Part shown: positions 9,800-17,591 of the stretch, in pieces | How positions within the stretch are numbered: position 1 is the first letter of the stretch | Layout of the letters: each line of letters starts with the position of its first letter | From: JAHDHW01 sp963793295 | GTDB taxonomy: Bacteria; Bacteroidota; Bacteroidia; Chitinophagales; Saprospiraceae | DNA: 64,000 nt | Direction: 5' to 3' | Assembly (NCBI GenBank): GCA_963793295.1 | Contig: CAWBZX010000037.1 | Location: 310,001-374,000 of the forward strand | Notes under the pieces: model-generated | Databases searched by the model: none | What the model was told of the DNA's origin: nothing | The model's input: the letters and a program-made list of their open reading frames with translations, nothing else | Position numbers and translations under genes: made by a program

Positions 9800-9837
9800 G
9801 GTTAAATGATTTACTGGTTTTTGAATTTTCTCAATTG

Positions 9838-9933
9838 CAAGTTTTCAAATATTTATCCATTTATAAAATGATGAAAATCAGATAGTTGTTTGATTTTTGT
9901 CAACTTATAGACTTTTATAATCCGATATTTTTG
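9838..9933. promoter_or_regulatory. divergent tandem FNR-like dyad promoter
   Basis: Dyads TGATGAAAATCA (9869-9880) and TGATTTTTGTCA (9891-9902) have centres 22 bp apart. To the right, TATTTTTG (9926-9933) ends 36.5 bp from the second centre. To the left, minus-strand AAAACTTG ends at 9838, 36.5 bp from the first centre. One pair thus serves both directions, and each gene uses the nearer dyad at about -42. Confidence 0.82.
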
Positions 9934-9980
9934 TAAAGTGATAATTTCGGAATCTCGAAGTTGTTAGTAAATAACTATCT

Positions 9981-11195
9981 ATGATTCTAAAACTTGCCTG
10001 GCGGAATGTTTGGCGCAATCAAAGGCGCACATGGATTACAGCTTCTTCCATAGCTTTTGCTGTATTGTTTTCGTCTTTTTTCGATGCGCTTGAAAAAGGA
10101 GCCTGGGATAATATGATCGACAATGTGGTCAATTTTCACTATGGCTTTGTACAAATTCATAGCAAAGGTTTTTGGAAAGACCGAACCATTAACAAGGCTT
10201 TTTCGGTAAGCGATGAAATGATACAGCTGGAAAAAGAGGTTCCCGAAATCAAGGCGATCATCCCCAGGATAGAGTCTTTTGCATTAGTTGCTTTTTTTGA
10301 TCAGACCATTGGAGTGATGATGGTGGGTACGGATCCTGCTACAGAAAATCGACTGACAAATTTAGAAGATAGGCTAAGCAAAGGAAGTTATTTTAACCAC
10401 GATGACAAGAGTGTGGTGGTCGCTGAAGGGGTCGCCGAAAAACTGAAAATGAACTTGGGAGATACCCTGGTTTTTTTGAGTGAAGGCTATCATGGCGTAA
10501 ATGCAGTGGGTAAATATCCGATCAAAGGAATGGTCCATTTTGCTTCGCCCGAATTAAATAAAAGAATGGTTTATCTGCCATTGAAAGAAGCACAATGGTT
10601 TTTCGGTGCAGAAAATCTGGTAACCTCTGTAGCACTGAAATTAGACAACAGAAAAGATATTCCCAACACCTTGGCAGCGGTTTCGGATCATATTAGCCTG
10701 GAAGAATACGAAGTCATGGATTGGAAAGAAATGATGCCCGAATTGGTGCAGGCAATGGAAATGGACGTGTCCGGTAATTATATCATTTATTTCATTTTAT
10801 ACATGATTATCTCATTCGGTATTTTTGGAACCATCCTGATGATGATGAATGAGCGGCAGTTCGAATTGGGGATTATGGTGGCTGTTGGGATGCAAAAACT
10901 TAGACTGGCAATAAGTATTTGGTTGGAAGTGATCCTTATTGGTTTGCTCGGAGCCATGGGTGGAATTTTGTTAGCTGCCCCGATAACTTATTATTTTCAT
11001 GAGCATCCCATTCGTATCGAAAGCCTGATGGACACCTTTGAAAAATTTGGATTTGAACCTATAATGCCCGCGTCTTATGACTGGCATATTTTTTTTAATC
11101 AGGCATTGATTGTTTTTATACTCACCTTGTTATTATCCATTTATCCAATCAGAAAAGTTTTAAAAATAAATGTCATAAAAGCAATGAGACCCTAA
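9981..11195 (+). CDS. FtsX/LolE-like ABC transporter permease
   Basis: 404 residues: an N-terminal membrane helix after 'LAWRNVWRNQRRTW', a large periplasmic domain (about 40-265), then three more helices in the C-terminal third ('YFILYMIISFGIFGTILMMM' and later). This is the four-helix MacB/FtsX/LolC-E topology. Such permeases pull lipids, lipoproteins or peptides out of the inner membrane with a separate ATPase. No ATPase lies next to this pair. It is the first gene after the divergent dyad promoter and probably forms an operon with the next permease, 27 bases on. Confidence 0.85.
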   Translation: MILKLAWRNVWRNQRRTWITASSIAFAVLFSSFFDALEKGAWDNMIDNVVNFHYGFVQIHSKGFWKDRTINKAFSVSDEMIQLEKEVPEIKAIIPRIESFALVAFFDQTIGVMMVGTDPATENRLTNLEDRLSKGSYFNHDDKSVVVAEGVAEKLKMNLGDTLVFLSEGYHGVNAVGKYPIKGMVHFASPELNKRMVYLPLKEAQWFFGAENLVTSVALKLDNRKDIPNTLAAVSDHISLEEYEVMDWKEMMPELVQAMEMDVSGNYIIYFILYMIISFGIFGTILMMMNERQFELGIMVAVGMQKLRLAISIWLEVILIGLLGAMGGILLAAPITYYFHEHPIRIESLMDTFEKFGFEPIMPASYDWHIFFNQALIVFILTLLLSIYPIRKVLKINVIKAMRP

Positions 11196-11222
11196 TTATA
11201 CAAAAGTAAATTATTTAAAAAA

Positions 11223-12542
11223 GTGAAGGCAAGGCCCGCTAAAAATAAAATTCTATCGCAATCCTTGTATATGATTTTTATCATGTCCTGGAGAAATATC
11301 TGGCGCAATAAAATGCGCAGCCGGGTAGTAATGGGAGCGGTGGTGGTAGGGATCTGGGCCGCTGTATTCATGACCGGGCTTTCTACGGGTATGGTCAAAA
11401 GTTATATCAGTAGTGCGGTCGATAATATCGTTTCGCATATTCAAATTCACCATCAGGATTTCGATGAAGACCGGGAGAGTAAATATTATTTAACAAATGG
11501 AGAGGAATTATTACTAAAAATCAAAGCCCTGCCAGAAGTCAGCAAGGCAGGAGTACGAACATTGGTGACGGGCATGATTTCGTCTGGCAGGGGCGCAACA
11601 GGAGTGGAAATTAGAGGCGTCGAACCTGAAGCGGAAATAGCTTTGACCCATTTTGATAAAAAAATAAAAGAAGGCGAATATTTTCCAGGTAAAAGGAAAA
11701 ACGAAATTCTGATTAGTCAGGAAATAGCTGAGCAACTTCATCTGAATACCGGAAAAAAAGTAGTACTCACTTTTCAAAATCTGGAAGGAGAGATTACCGC
11801 CGGTGCCTTTCGAATCGTTGGTGTTTTTGATTCGGGCAATAATATTTTCGATAAAAGTAATGTCTTCGTTTTAAGAAAAGATTTAAACCAGATTTTTCTG
11901 CCCGGAAATAAAAGCCTTCCTTCCGAACAGGTAGCTGATCCTTTTTTACAAAAAGAAAACCCATATTTGGCGCATGAAATTGCGATCCTGTTGAAGGATA
12001 TCGAACAACTGGACACTGTAAAACAAAAGTTAATACAAGTGTTTCCAGAACTCAGTGTTAAAACTTATGGAGAGATTTCGCCTGACCTGGAATTGTACGA
12101 GTCCATGATCGGAACGATTTCCTATATTTATCTGATCCTGATTTTGTTGGCTTTAGTTTTTGGAATCATCAACACTATGTTAATGGCGGTTCTGGAAAGA
12201 TATTCAGAGTTGGGTATGTTAATGGCAATCGGGATGAATAAACTTAAAGTGTTTCTGATGATTGTTTTCGAAACCATCCTATTGGGTATCGCTGCTGTAC
12301 CTTTCGGGATTTTATTAGGATTTTTGACGATAACCCTATTGGGTCATACAGGTATCAATTTGTCGATGTGGTCGGAGAGTTTGCAGGAGTTTGGAATGGC
12401 GGATTTTATTTATCCCGAAGTTCTTCCGGAAGTATATTGGCTAATGGCGCTGGGGATTCTTATCACAACAGTGGCCGCATCAATTTATCCTGCATTTCGG
12501 GCGATCCACTTACGCCCTGCGGAGGCAATCCGCAAATTATAA
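11223..12542 (+). CDS. second FtsX/LolE-like ABC transporter permease
   Basis: 439 residues with the same layout as the preceding gene: 'SWRNIWRNKMRSRVVM' leading into the first helix, a periplasmic domain of ~230 residues, and three C-terminal helices ('ISYIYLILILLALVFGIINT', 'IVFETILLGIAAVPFGILLG', and a last one near 410). The start is uncertain: GTG at 11223 gives 20 extra residues, while ATG at about 11272 begins 'MIFIMSWRN'. With its partner it could form a heterodimeric permease like LolCE. The ATPase must be encoded elsewhere. Confidence 0.82.
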   Translation: MKARPAKNKILSQSLYMIFIMSWRNIWRNKMRSRVVMGAVVVGIWAAVFMTGLSTGMVKSYISSAVDNIVSHIQIHHQDFDEDRESKYYLTNGEELLLKIKALPEVSKAGVRTLVTGMISSGRGATGVEIRGVEPEAEIALTHFDKKIKEGEYFPGKRKNEILISQEIAEQLHLNTGKKVVLTFQNLEGEITAGAFRIVGVFDSGNNIFDKSNVFVLRKDLNQIFLPGNKSLPSEQVADPFLQKENPYLAHEIAILLKDIEQLDTVKQKLIQVFPELSVKTYGEISPDLELYESMIGTISYIYLILILLALVFGIINTMLMAVLERYSELGMLMAIGMNKLKVFLMIVFETILLGIAAVPFGILLGFLTITLLGHTGINLSMWSESLQEFGMADFIYPEVLPEVYWLMALGILITTVAASIYPAFRAIHLRPAEAIRKL

Positions 12543-12657
12543 TATTGATTTCTTTGGACACATATCGCGTTTCAAGGACAGGCCGGATTTTAACAGGTTT
12601 TTGCAAGGCATTTTCTTCCAAGATCCCTTCCTTTTTTTAAAATAAACATTCAATACT

Positions 12658-12700
12658 AAAAAAGGCAAGTTGCTTACAAGAGAAGAAACTTACCTTTTTC
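12658..12700. terminator. probable bidirectional terminator between convergent operons
   Basis: An imperfect inverted repeat pairs AAAAAGG...AAGTT with AACTT...CCTTTTT around a ~14-base loop, with A/T runs on both sides. It sits between the permease gene (ends 12542) and the dodecin gene (ends 12760). A second small hairpin, ACAATT-tt-AATTGT plus T-run, follows at about 12734-12752. Confidence 0.6.
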
Positions 12701-12759
12701 AAACTTTAGTTTTTTAAATAAATCTGATTCGTGAACAATTTTAATTGTTTTTGGTCACG

Positions 12760-12966
12760 CTATTTATTTTTGATTTCGAAAGTAATTTTACCGTCAATAC
12801 GGAATTCCGTAATTTTATTCTTTTCAACTTTTGCTGACATGTTTTCCAAATAAATGGAACGGATATTTTTTACCGTTTTACTTGCTTCAGTCACGATATT
12901 TTGAGCGGCGTTTTCCCAACTTTTGTTGGAAGAACCCATTACTTCGATTACTTTTAAGATTGACAT
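12760..12966 (-). CDS. dodecin family flavin-binding protein
   Basis: A 68-residue protein with the dodecin pattern: 'VIEVMGSSNKSWENAAQNIV' (family: VIEVxGSSxxSxExAxxxAV), 'EASKTVKNIRSIYLEN', and a C-terminal strand 'FRIDGKITFEI'. Dodecins assemble into hollow dodecamers that store flavin or CoA in the cytosol. The usual aromatic isoalloxazine-stacking Trp in the IRW motif is Ser here (NIRSI), so flavin affinity may differ. It follows the coiled-coil gene by 37 bases and belongs to the leftward operon driven from the triple-dyad region at 13.45 kb. Confidence 0.85.
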   Translation of the reverse strand: MSILKVIEVMGSSNKSWENAAQNIVTEASKTVKNIRSIYLENMSAKVEKNKITEFRIDGKITFEIKNK

Positions 12967-13003
12967 AGTCTTTTTGTTTTTTGGTTAATAAATATTTTCC
13001 ACC

Positions 13004-13393
13004 TTAGTCCTGCAAAGCAGAAAAGCGGTGAAAGTTTTCTTTCAAATTGACATATTGGTGGCGGAAATTTTCCATTTCCTTTCGTGTTTGACCATGGGTA
13101 GAATCGATCATTGCCTTTAATTCTCCATTCGAATGAGTCAAATGACTAATGCTGACCACATGTTTCCTGATTTTCGATTGAAGATTGGTTGCCAGCTTCT
13201 TTTGTTTTTCAAATTCTTCAAACATTGACATAAGTTCTCCCTCTTTCGCTTTATCATCAAATTCATCCACCATTTCTAAAACCCGATTCAGATAAAGATC
13301 GATTTCTTTTGCAGAAAAGAGCAACTCATTCAACCATCTCGTATGGTCAAATTGGATATTATTCAACTGTTCTAGAATCTCTTTCTCTTTCAT
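13004..13393 (-). CDS. coiled-coil protein of unknown function
   Basis: 129 residues, charged and helix-rich with heptad-like spacing throughout ('LEMVDEFDDKAKEGELMSMF', 'EEFEKQKKLATNLQSKIRKH'). It has no signal peptide, membrane segment or Cys, so a soluble cytosolic protein is likely. It opens the leftward operon with dodecin and is preceded by a dyad centred 52 bases upstream. I do not recognise the family. Small helical proteins like this are common beside stress genes in DosR-like or FNR-controlled clusters. Confidence 0.65.
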   Translation of the reverse strand: MKEKEILEQLNNIQFDHTRWLNELLFSAKEIDLYLNRVLEMVDEFDDKAKEGELMSMFEEFEKQKKLATNLQSKIRKHVVSISHLTHSNGELKAMIDSTHGQTRKEMENFRHQYVNLKENFHRFSALQD

Positions 13394-13407
13394 TGTTTTT
13401 TTTGTAA

Positions 13408-13525
13408 CTAAAAATAAAGGACTTCTGGCATTAAGTGAATGATGTTTATCAATTTACACATTGACAATTGTCAATTCAATTCTTGATGTATATCATTGAT
13501 AAGTTGGAGAAAACAACTCACTTTG
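13408..13525. promoter_or_regulatory. divergent promoter with three FNR-like dyads
   Basis: Three dyads are spaced exactly 22 bp centre to centre: TGATGTTTATCA (13440-13451), the fully symmetric TGACAATTGTCA (13462-13473, within TTGACAATTGTCAA) and TGATGTATATCA (13484-13495). Rightward, TCACTTTG ends at 13525, 36 bp from the third centre (35.5). Leftward, minus-strand TATTTTTA ends at 13409, 36.5 bp from the first centre. Confidence 0.85.
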
Positions 13526-13549
13526 TAAGAAGAGTAAAAAAATACAATT

Positions 13550-14194
13550 ATGCGAACCACAATAGATCACCAGGAAATTAGTATCCCCACGGATTCTGTA
13601 GAACTAAAAGGTAAACTCACAGTAGTAAAAAATGCTAAAGGGATTATTTTATTTTCTCACGGCAGCGGCAGCAGTCGACTTAGTCCCCGCAATAATTTTG
13701 TAGCCCAGATGCTGCAAAAAAGAGGTTTTGGGACTTTATTGTTTGATTTATTAACGGAGGAAGAAGATCAGGTTTATGCAAATCGTTTTAACATTAATTT
13801 ATTGACAGACCGCTTGATTGCTGCAACACGATGGGTGCAAAAATTTCCCGAAACCATGAAGCTAAACATCGGTTACTTTGGTGCAAGTACAGGCGCTGCA
13901 TCTGCATTAAATGCGGCTGCTGAAATGGGTGCATCAATCAAAGCGATCGTTTCAAGAGGTGGTCGTCCTGACCTGGCAATGGAGGATTTAGAGTTGGTAA
14001 AAACACCTACGCTCTTGATTATTGGTGAGCGGGATAAACTGGTTATCCAGTTGAACGATCAGGCTTATCAGAAATTGAGTGGAGTTCGAAAGATGGAGTT
14101 GGTAACGAATGCCACCCACCTTTTTCCTGAGGAAGGTAAATTGGAGGAAGTCGCTGAGTTGGCGGCCAATTGGTTTAATAAATATTTAAAATAA
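13550..14194 (+). CDS. dienelactone-hydrolase-like alpha/beta hydrolase
   Basis: 214 residues of a compact alpha/beta hydrolase. The oxyanion-side 'ILFSHGSGSSRLSPRN' comes first, then the nucleophile elbow 'GYFGASTGAA' (Ser near residue 105), the acid in 'IIGERDKLV', and the catalytic His in 'NATHLFPEEG'. This is the short hydrolase type that in many bacteria is linked or fused to a phosphoribosyltransferase, and here the PRTase gene starts 6 bases downstream. The substrate is unknown. It is the first gene behind the triple-dyad promoter. Confidence 0.83.
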   Translation: MRTTIDHQEISIPTDSVELKGKLTVVKNAKGIILFSHGSGSSRLSPRNNFVAQMLQKRGFGTLLFDLLTEEEDQVYANRFNINLLTDRLIAATRWVQKFPETMKLNIGYFGASTGAASALNAAAEMGASIKAIVSRGGRPDLAMEDLELVKTPTLLIIGERDKLVIQLNDQAYQKLSGVRKMELVTNATHLFPEEGKLEEVAELAANWFNKYLK

Positions 14195-14199
14195 AATCA

Positions 14200-14880
14200 A
14201 TGATTATGTTTAAAGATAGAACCGAAGCGGCATACTTGCTTGCTGAAAAATTAAAACAGTTTAAAAACCGCGACGGCGTAGTCCTTGCCGTACCGCGAGG
14301 AGGTGTTCCTATTGGAAAAATTATAGCGGAAGCGTTAAACTTGCCACTGGAAATAGTTCTTTCCAAAAAAATCGGTCATCCGGTTCAAAAAGAATATGCC
14401 ATTGGTGCAGTGAGCTTGGAAACACGGGTACTCAATGATGACATCGAAGTTCCTGAAAAATACATCGAAGATGAAACCAGAAAAATCCGTGAATTACTTC
14501 GTGAGCGATATAAAAAATATTATCAAGGAAGAATACCAATAAGCCTCGTTGATAAAATTGTGGTTATTGTGGATGATGGTATTGCTACAGGCTACACTAT
14601 TGAAACTACGATTGATTTAGTTCGTCAGCACCATCCCAAAAAGGTTGTTGTTGCTGTTCCTGTTGCTCCTCCTAAAACGATCCAAAGATTAGAAGCATCA
14701 GATGCAGTGGATGAGGTGATTTGTCTTTCGACCCCTTTCAACTTTTATGCTGTAGGCCAATATTATGAATCATTTCCCCAGGTGACTGATGATGAAGTGA
14801 TCGAAATGATGAAAACCTACGGGAAAAGCAACAAAGGAAAAAACGCTTCGTCCAAAGTTATTTTTAATAAAGAAAATTGA
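14200..14880 (+). CDS. phosphoribosyltransferase family protein
   Basis: 226 residues with the type I PRTase fold. 'VVLAVPRGGVPIGKIIAEAL' marks the PPi loop region and 'IVVIVDDGIATGYTI' is the PRPP-binding motif (two acidic residues followed by Gly-Ile-Ala-Thr-Gly). Between them lies 'LPLEIVLSKKIGHPVQKEYA', typical of the subgroup that travels with dienelactone-hydrolase-like proteins and stress regulons, including DosR-regulon Rv0571c, where the two domains are fused. The substrate base is not known. ATG at 14200 is likely; tight operon with both neighbours. Confidence 0.87.
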   Translation: MIMFKDRTEAAYLLAEKLKQFKNRDGVVLAVPRGGVPIGKIIAEALNLPLEIVLSKKIGHPVQKEYAIGAVSLETRVLNDDIEVPEKYIEDETRKIRELLRERYKKYYQGRIPISLVDKIVVIVDDGIATGYTIETTIDLVRQHHPKKVVVAVPVAPPKTIQRLEASDAVDEVICLSTPFNFYAVGQYYESFPQVTDDEVIEMMKTYGKSNKGKNASSKVIFNKEN

Positions 14881-14887
14881 ATAAGTC

Positions 14888-15310
14888 ATGACTCGATCCC
14901 TCGAAGATTTTTTTATGAATAGGATACTAGAGATTGACAATTTTGGTAGCGAGCAATATCCTCCAAAAGAAGTACCTCCTCCTCCCCAGGAACCACCGAT
15001 TCAACCCGTGCCACCCGAAATTACTCCCATGCCCAAGACGCCAAGTGAACCAATACCAGTTGAAATTCCACCAATTGAAGAACCGATAGAAGAGCCATTG
15101 CCAGCTGAAGTGCCGCCCGAAAAAGAGCCGAAAGAAAAACCTGTCCCAGAAATTCCTCCTCTGGAAGAACCCACGCCGGAGAAAGAACCACCTGAAGAAA
15201 TTCCTCCTCTGGAAGAACCCGCGCCGGAGAAAGAATCACCTGAAGAAATCCCTCCTCTGGAAGAACCTCCGACTGAGGTGCCAGAGGAGAATCATGAAGT
15301 AAAGCAATAA
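14888..15310 (+). CDS. Pro/Glu-rich repeat protein of unknown function
   Basis: 140 residues. After a short head ('MTRSLEDFFMNRILEIDNF') the rest is low-complexity Pro/Glu, ending with two and a half copies of a 16-residue unit 'IPPLEEPTPEKEPPEE'. There is no signal peptide or membrane segment. The sequence should be extended and acidic, reminiscent of a TonB-type Pro-rich spacer or an unstructured linker. It starts 8 bases after the PRTase gene, so is likely co-expressed from the FNR-like promoter. The repeats make length variation between strains likely. Confidence 0.6.
   Translation: MTRSLEDFFMNRILEIDNFGSEQYPPKEVPPPPQEPPIQPVPPEITPMPKTPSEPIPVEIPPIEEPIEEPLPAEVPPEKEPKEKPVPEIPPLEEPTPEKEPPEEIPPLEEPAPEKESPEEIPPLEEPPTEVPEENHEVKQ
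15155..15298 (+). repeat. 48-bp in-frame tandem repeats
   Basis: Units start at 15155, 15203 and 15251, each opening with CCTCCTCTGGAAGAACC. The first two are 48 bp and nearly identical, the third is partial and diverged. They lie inside the Pro/Glu-rich gene and keep frame. Confidence 0.85.
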
Positions 15311-15366
15311 AAAGTGAATTGTTAAAAATGACTTTAACACTCAGCAAATTAAAAAACTATTACAAA

Positions 15367-16008
15367 CTATACCTTCTTATCTGCTTTTACTACTACGAAA
15401 GACCCTTCGCCAAAACCAGCCTTTGGAGATTGTAATTCATCGATGTCATCCAACTTTCCAAAAAGTGTTTGTGTGAATTCTATATTTCGGAAACCGGCAT
15501 CTTTTAATAGTGTGCTAACGCGATCTGTTGAGTAGAAGGTTGCATCCTGATAAAAATGGCTTTGGTTTCTTTTGGCTTCATAAGATTTAGCTATTTCCTG
15601 GCTTTTATCCAAAAAACAAAGTAAGATAGAACCTTCATTTTTTAATACCCGATGCGCTTCTTTTAAGGCCACTGTGATGTTGTCAAGATGACAAATGGTG
15701 ACGAACAAAATAAAGTCAAAATGCAAATCGCGGTAAGGTAATTTTTCAGCTACACCAATCATGGTTTCTACACCTCTCTTGGTAGCTAATGCTGCTAATT
15801 CTTCTACAGGTTCGATTCCTTCTTTGATGCCCAGAGCAGCTGCAAACCGGCCGGATCCAATACCTACTTCTATACCTGCAATGTTTTGTGGAAGTGTTGC
15901 TAATTGCTGACGAATAGCTTCGACTTCAGATTGAAATACATAAGGATGTTTGTCGTACCATGCATCATACTGCCTGGCGTTTTCGCGAAATGGATTAGTT
16001 TTTATCAT
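15367..16008 (-). CDS. class I SAM-dependent methyltransferase
   Basis: 213 residues with a Rossmann methyltransferase core. Motif I is slightly unusual, 'AGIEVGIGSGRFAAALG'; motif II acid region 'GVETMIGVAEKLPYRDLHFD' and 'FDFILFVTICHLDN' then 'ALKEAHRVLKNEGSILLCFL' follow, as in the UbiE/Methyltransf_11 group. It methylates a small molecule or protein of unknown identity. The gene is divergent from the AdoMet synthetase, so SAM supply and use may be co-regulated. A dyad pair at 16185-16218 lies about 180 bases upstream, with a weak -7. Confidence 0.8.
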   Translation of the reverse strand: MIKTNPFRENARQYDAWYDKHPYVFQSEVEAIRQQLATLPQNIAGIEVGIGSGRFAAALGIKEGIEPVEELAALATKRGVETMIGVAEKLPYRDLHFDFILFVTICHLDNITVALKEAHRVLKNEGSILLCFLDKSQEIAKSYEAKRNQSHFYQDATFYSTDRVSTLLKDAGFRNIEFTQTLFGKLDDIDELQSPKAGFGEGSFVVVKADKKV

Positions 16009-16152
16009 GATTTTTTTTTTAGATAATTGGTTTCATTTACAAAAGCTTTTCCGTGTTCTTTTTTTTAAAAAGTATATTGGAACTGACCACTTTAGTCACT
16101 CAAAAAAAAATACTTTTTCAAAATCAAGACTGGTTGCCTTTAAAATTTCGTT

Positions 16153-16218
16153 CTTAATTTAAAGTAGAAGAAATATAAAAGAAATGATTTATATCAACAG
16201 GAGATATGACATTTCTTA
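16153..16218 (-). promoter_or_regulatory. tandem FNR-like dyads upstream of the methyltransferase gene
   Basis: TGATTTATATCA (16185-16196) and a degenerate TGACATTTCTTA (16207-16218) have centres 22 bp apart. Leftward the best -7-like octamer is the poor AAATTAAG ending at 16153 (37.5 bp). The spacing fits, but promoter assignment is weaker than for other pairs. Confidence 0.5.
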
Positions 16219-16296
16219 ATGGAGTGGACTAGACTTCTCAGGAAAAATTATTTTGGGTATTTCTTTAAAAAATATTAGTGCAAAATTCATAGGGAA

Positions 16297-16361
16297 TGAC
16301 AAAGATCAGCTCCGGAATTGATAAAAATTAAGTTTAGTTTTTCTTTAAATAGATAACTTTC
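16297..16361 (+). promoter_or_regulatory. tandem FNR-like dyads for the AdoMet synthetase gene
   Basis: TGACAAAGATCA (16297-16308) and TGATAAAAATTA (16319-16330, one base off in the right half) have centres 22 bp apart. TAACTTTC (16354-16361) ends 36.5 bp from the second centre. An inverted repeat GATAACTTT-cc-AAAGTTATC (about 16352-16371) overlaps the -7 region and could shape the transcript start. Confidence 0.72.
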
Positions 16362-16442
16362 CAAAGTTATCTACCGGACTTTGGATAAGAATAAATTTGT
16401 GGCAAAACATTCTTGATACAATTAAAGAAAAAATAAACAACT

Positions 16443-17585
16443 ATGAATATTATATTAGGCAACCTCAGTGATGACCGTATCGAAATGGCCGAACGCAAAG
16501 GCATCGGACATCCCGATACGATTTGTGATGAGGTAACCGAACAAATCTCGATAGCACTATCCAAATATTACCTCAATGAATTTGGCGCCATCATGCACCA
16601 CAATGTTGATAAAGCCCTTTTGATCGGTGGTCGATCGGAGCCTAAATTTAAAGGTGGTAAAATTATAGAACCTATTTCATTGATCATCGCTGGCAGAGCT
16701 ACTCATGAGGTAAAAGGTAAAATAATCCCAGTGGAAGAAATTGCCGTGGAAGCTATAAGAAAATGGTTTTTAGATAATATTCGTTATGTTAATGCGATAA
16801 AGGATTTGAAGATTGCTATAAAAATAAGACCAGGTAGCGCAGATCTGGTTGAACTATTCAGCCGTTTCGGAAAAGGGGAGGTGCCTTTGGCTAATGACAC
16901 TTCCTTAGGAGCAGGATACTACCCCAACACCTTTTTGGAAAATACAATCATTAAAATCGAGCAACTCCTGAATCACCCGAAAACAAAAGCTAAGTTCCCT
17001 TTTATCGGAGAAGATATAAAAGTGATGGGTGTGAAAGATCAATCTAAAAGCTATTTTACGATTTCTATTGCCATGATTGACCAATACATTCTCAATTTGA
17101 AGGATTACATTTCGAAGATCAAAAAGATTGAAGCTTATATTTTCTCGAAGTTACCTTTAGTTAATACTGAGATTTATATCAATACTGCCGACGATTATGA
17201 ACGAGAGAGCCTTTATCTTACCGTAACCGGTACCAGTGCGGAAAGTGGCGATGATGGACAAGTGGGGCGGGGGAATCGTATTAATGGATTAATTACCCCT
17301 TATTTTCCTATGACATTGGAAGCCACCTCAGGAAAAAATCCGGTAAGCCATGTAGGAAAAATTTACAATCATTTTGCAATGGATCTAAGCCGTTCAATTG
17401 TAGAGAATCATTTTGCAAAGAAAGCCCAAGTTTTTATCGTTTCCCAAATAGGAAAACCGATCGACCAACCTCAGATTTTACATTTAAAATTGAATGATAT
17501 CCAGGTAGATGAGGGGATTATTAAAACCTATGCTACCGAAAAAATGAATGAACTCCCATACTTCTGGAAGAAAATGGTGGTTTAA
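16443..17585 (+). CDS. archaeal-type S-adenosylmethionine synthetase
   Basis: 380 residues. 'AERKGIGHPDTICDEVTEQI' near residues 17-36 is the signature of the archaeal AdoMet synthetase family (PF01941-type), unrelated in detail to bacterial MetK. 'MHHNVDKALLIGGRSEPKFK', 'IIAGRATHEVKG', 'TSAESGDDGQVGRGNRINGL' and 'EATSGKNPVSHVGKIY' are further family motifs. It makes SAM from ATP and Met in the cytosol. The archaeal form is sporadic in bacteria, so a duplicate of the housekeeping MetK expressed under a special condition is likely. Tandem dyads lie upstream; it converges on the radical SAM gene with a 6-base gap. Confidence 0.9.
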   Translation: MNIILGNLSDDRIEMAERKGIGHPDTICDEVTEQISIALSKYYLNEFGAIMHHNVDKALLIGGRSEPKFKGGKIIEPISLIIAGRATHEVKGKIIPVEEIAVEAIRKWFLDNIRYVNAIKDLKIAIKIRPGSADLVELFSRFGKGEVPLANDTSLGAGYYPNTFLENTIIKIEQLLNHPKTKAKFPFIGEDIKVMGVKDQSKSYFTISIAMIDQYILNLKDYISKIKKIEAYIFSKLPLVNTEIYINTADDYERESLYLTVTGTSAESGDDGQVGRGNRINGLITPYFPMTLEATSGKNPVSHVGKIYNHFAMDLSRSIVENHFAKKAQVFIVSQIGKPIDQPQILHLKLNDIQVDEGIIKTYATEKMNELPYFWKKMVV

Positions 17586-17591
17586 TTTTTA

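Noticed and set aside
11272..11283. Perfect TGATTTTTATCA inside the second permease gene
   Set aside because: It is at the start of the coding region, has no partner at 22 bp and no -7 octamer 35-37 bp away on the plus strand; probably chance from Met-Ile-Phe-Ile-Met codons.
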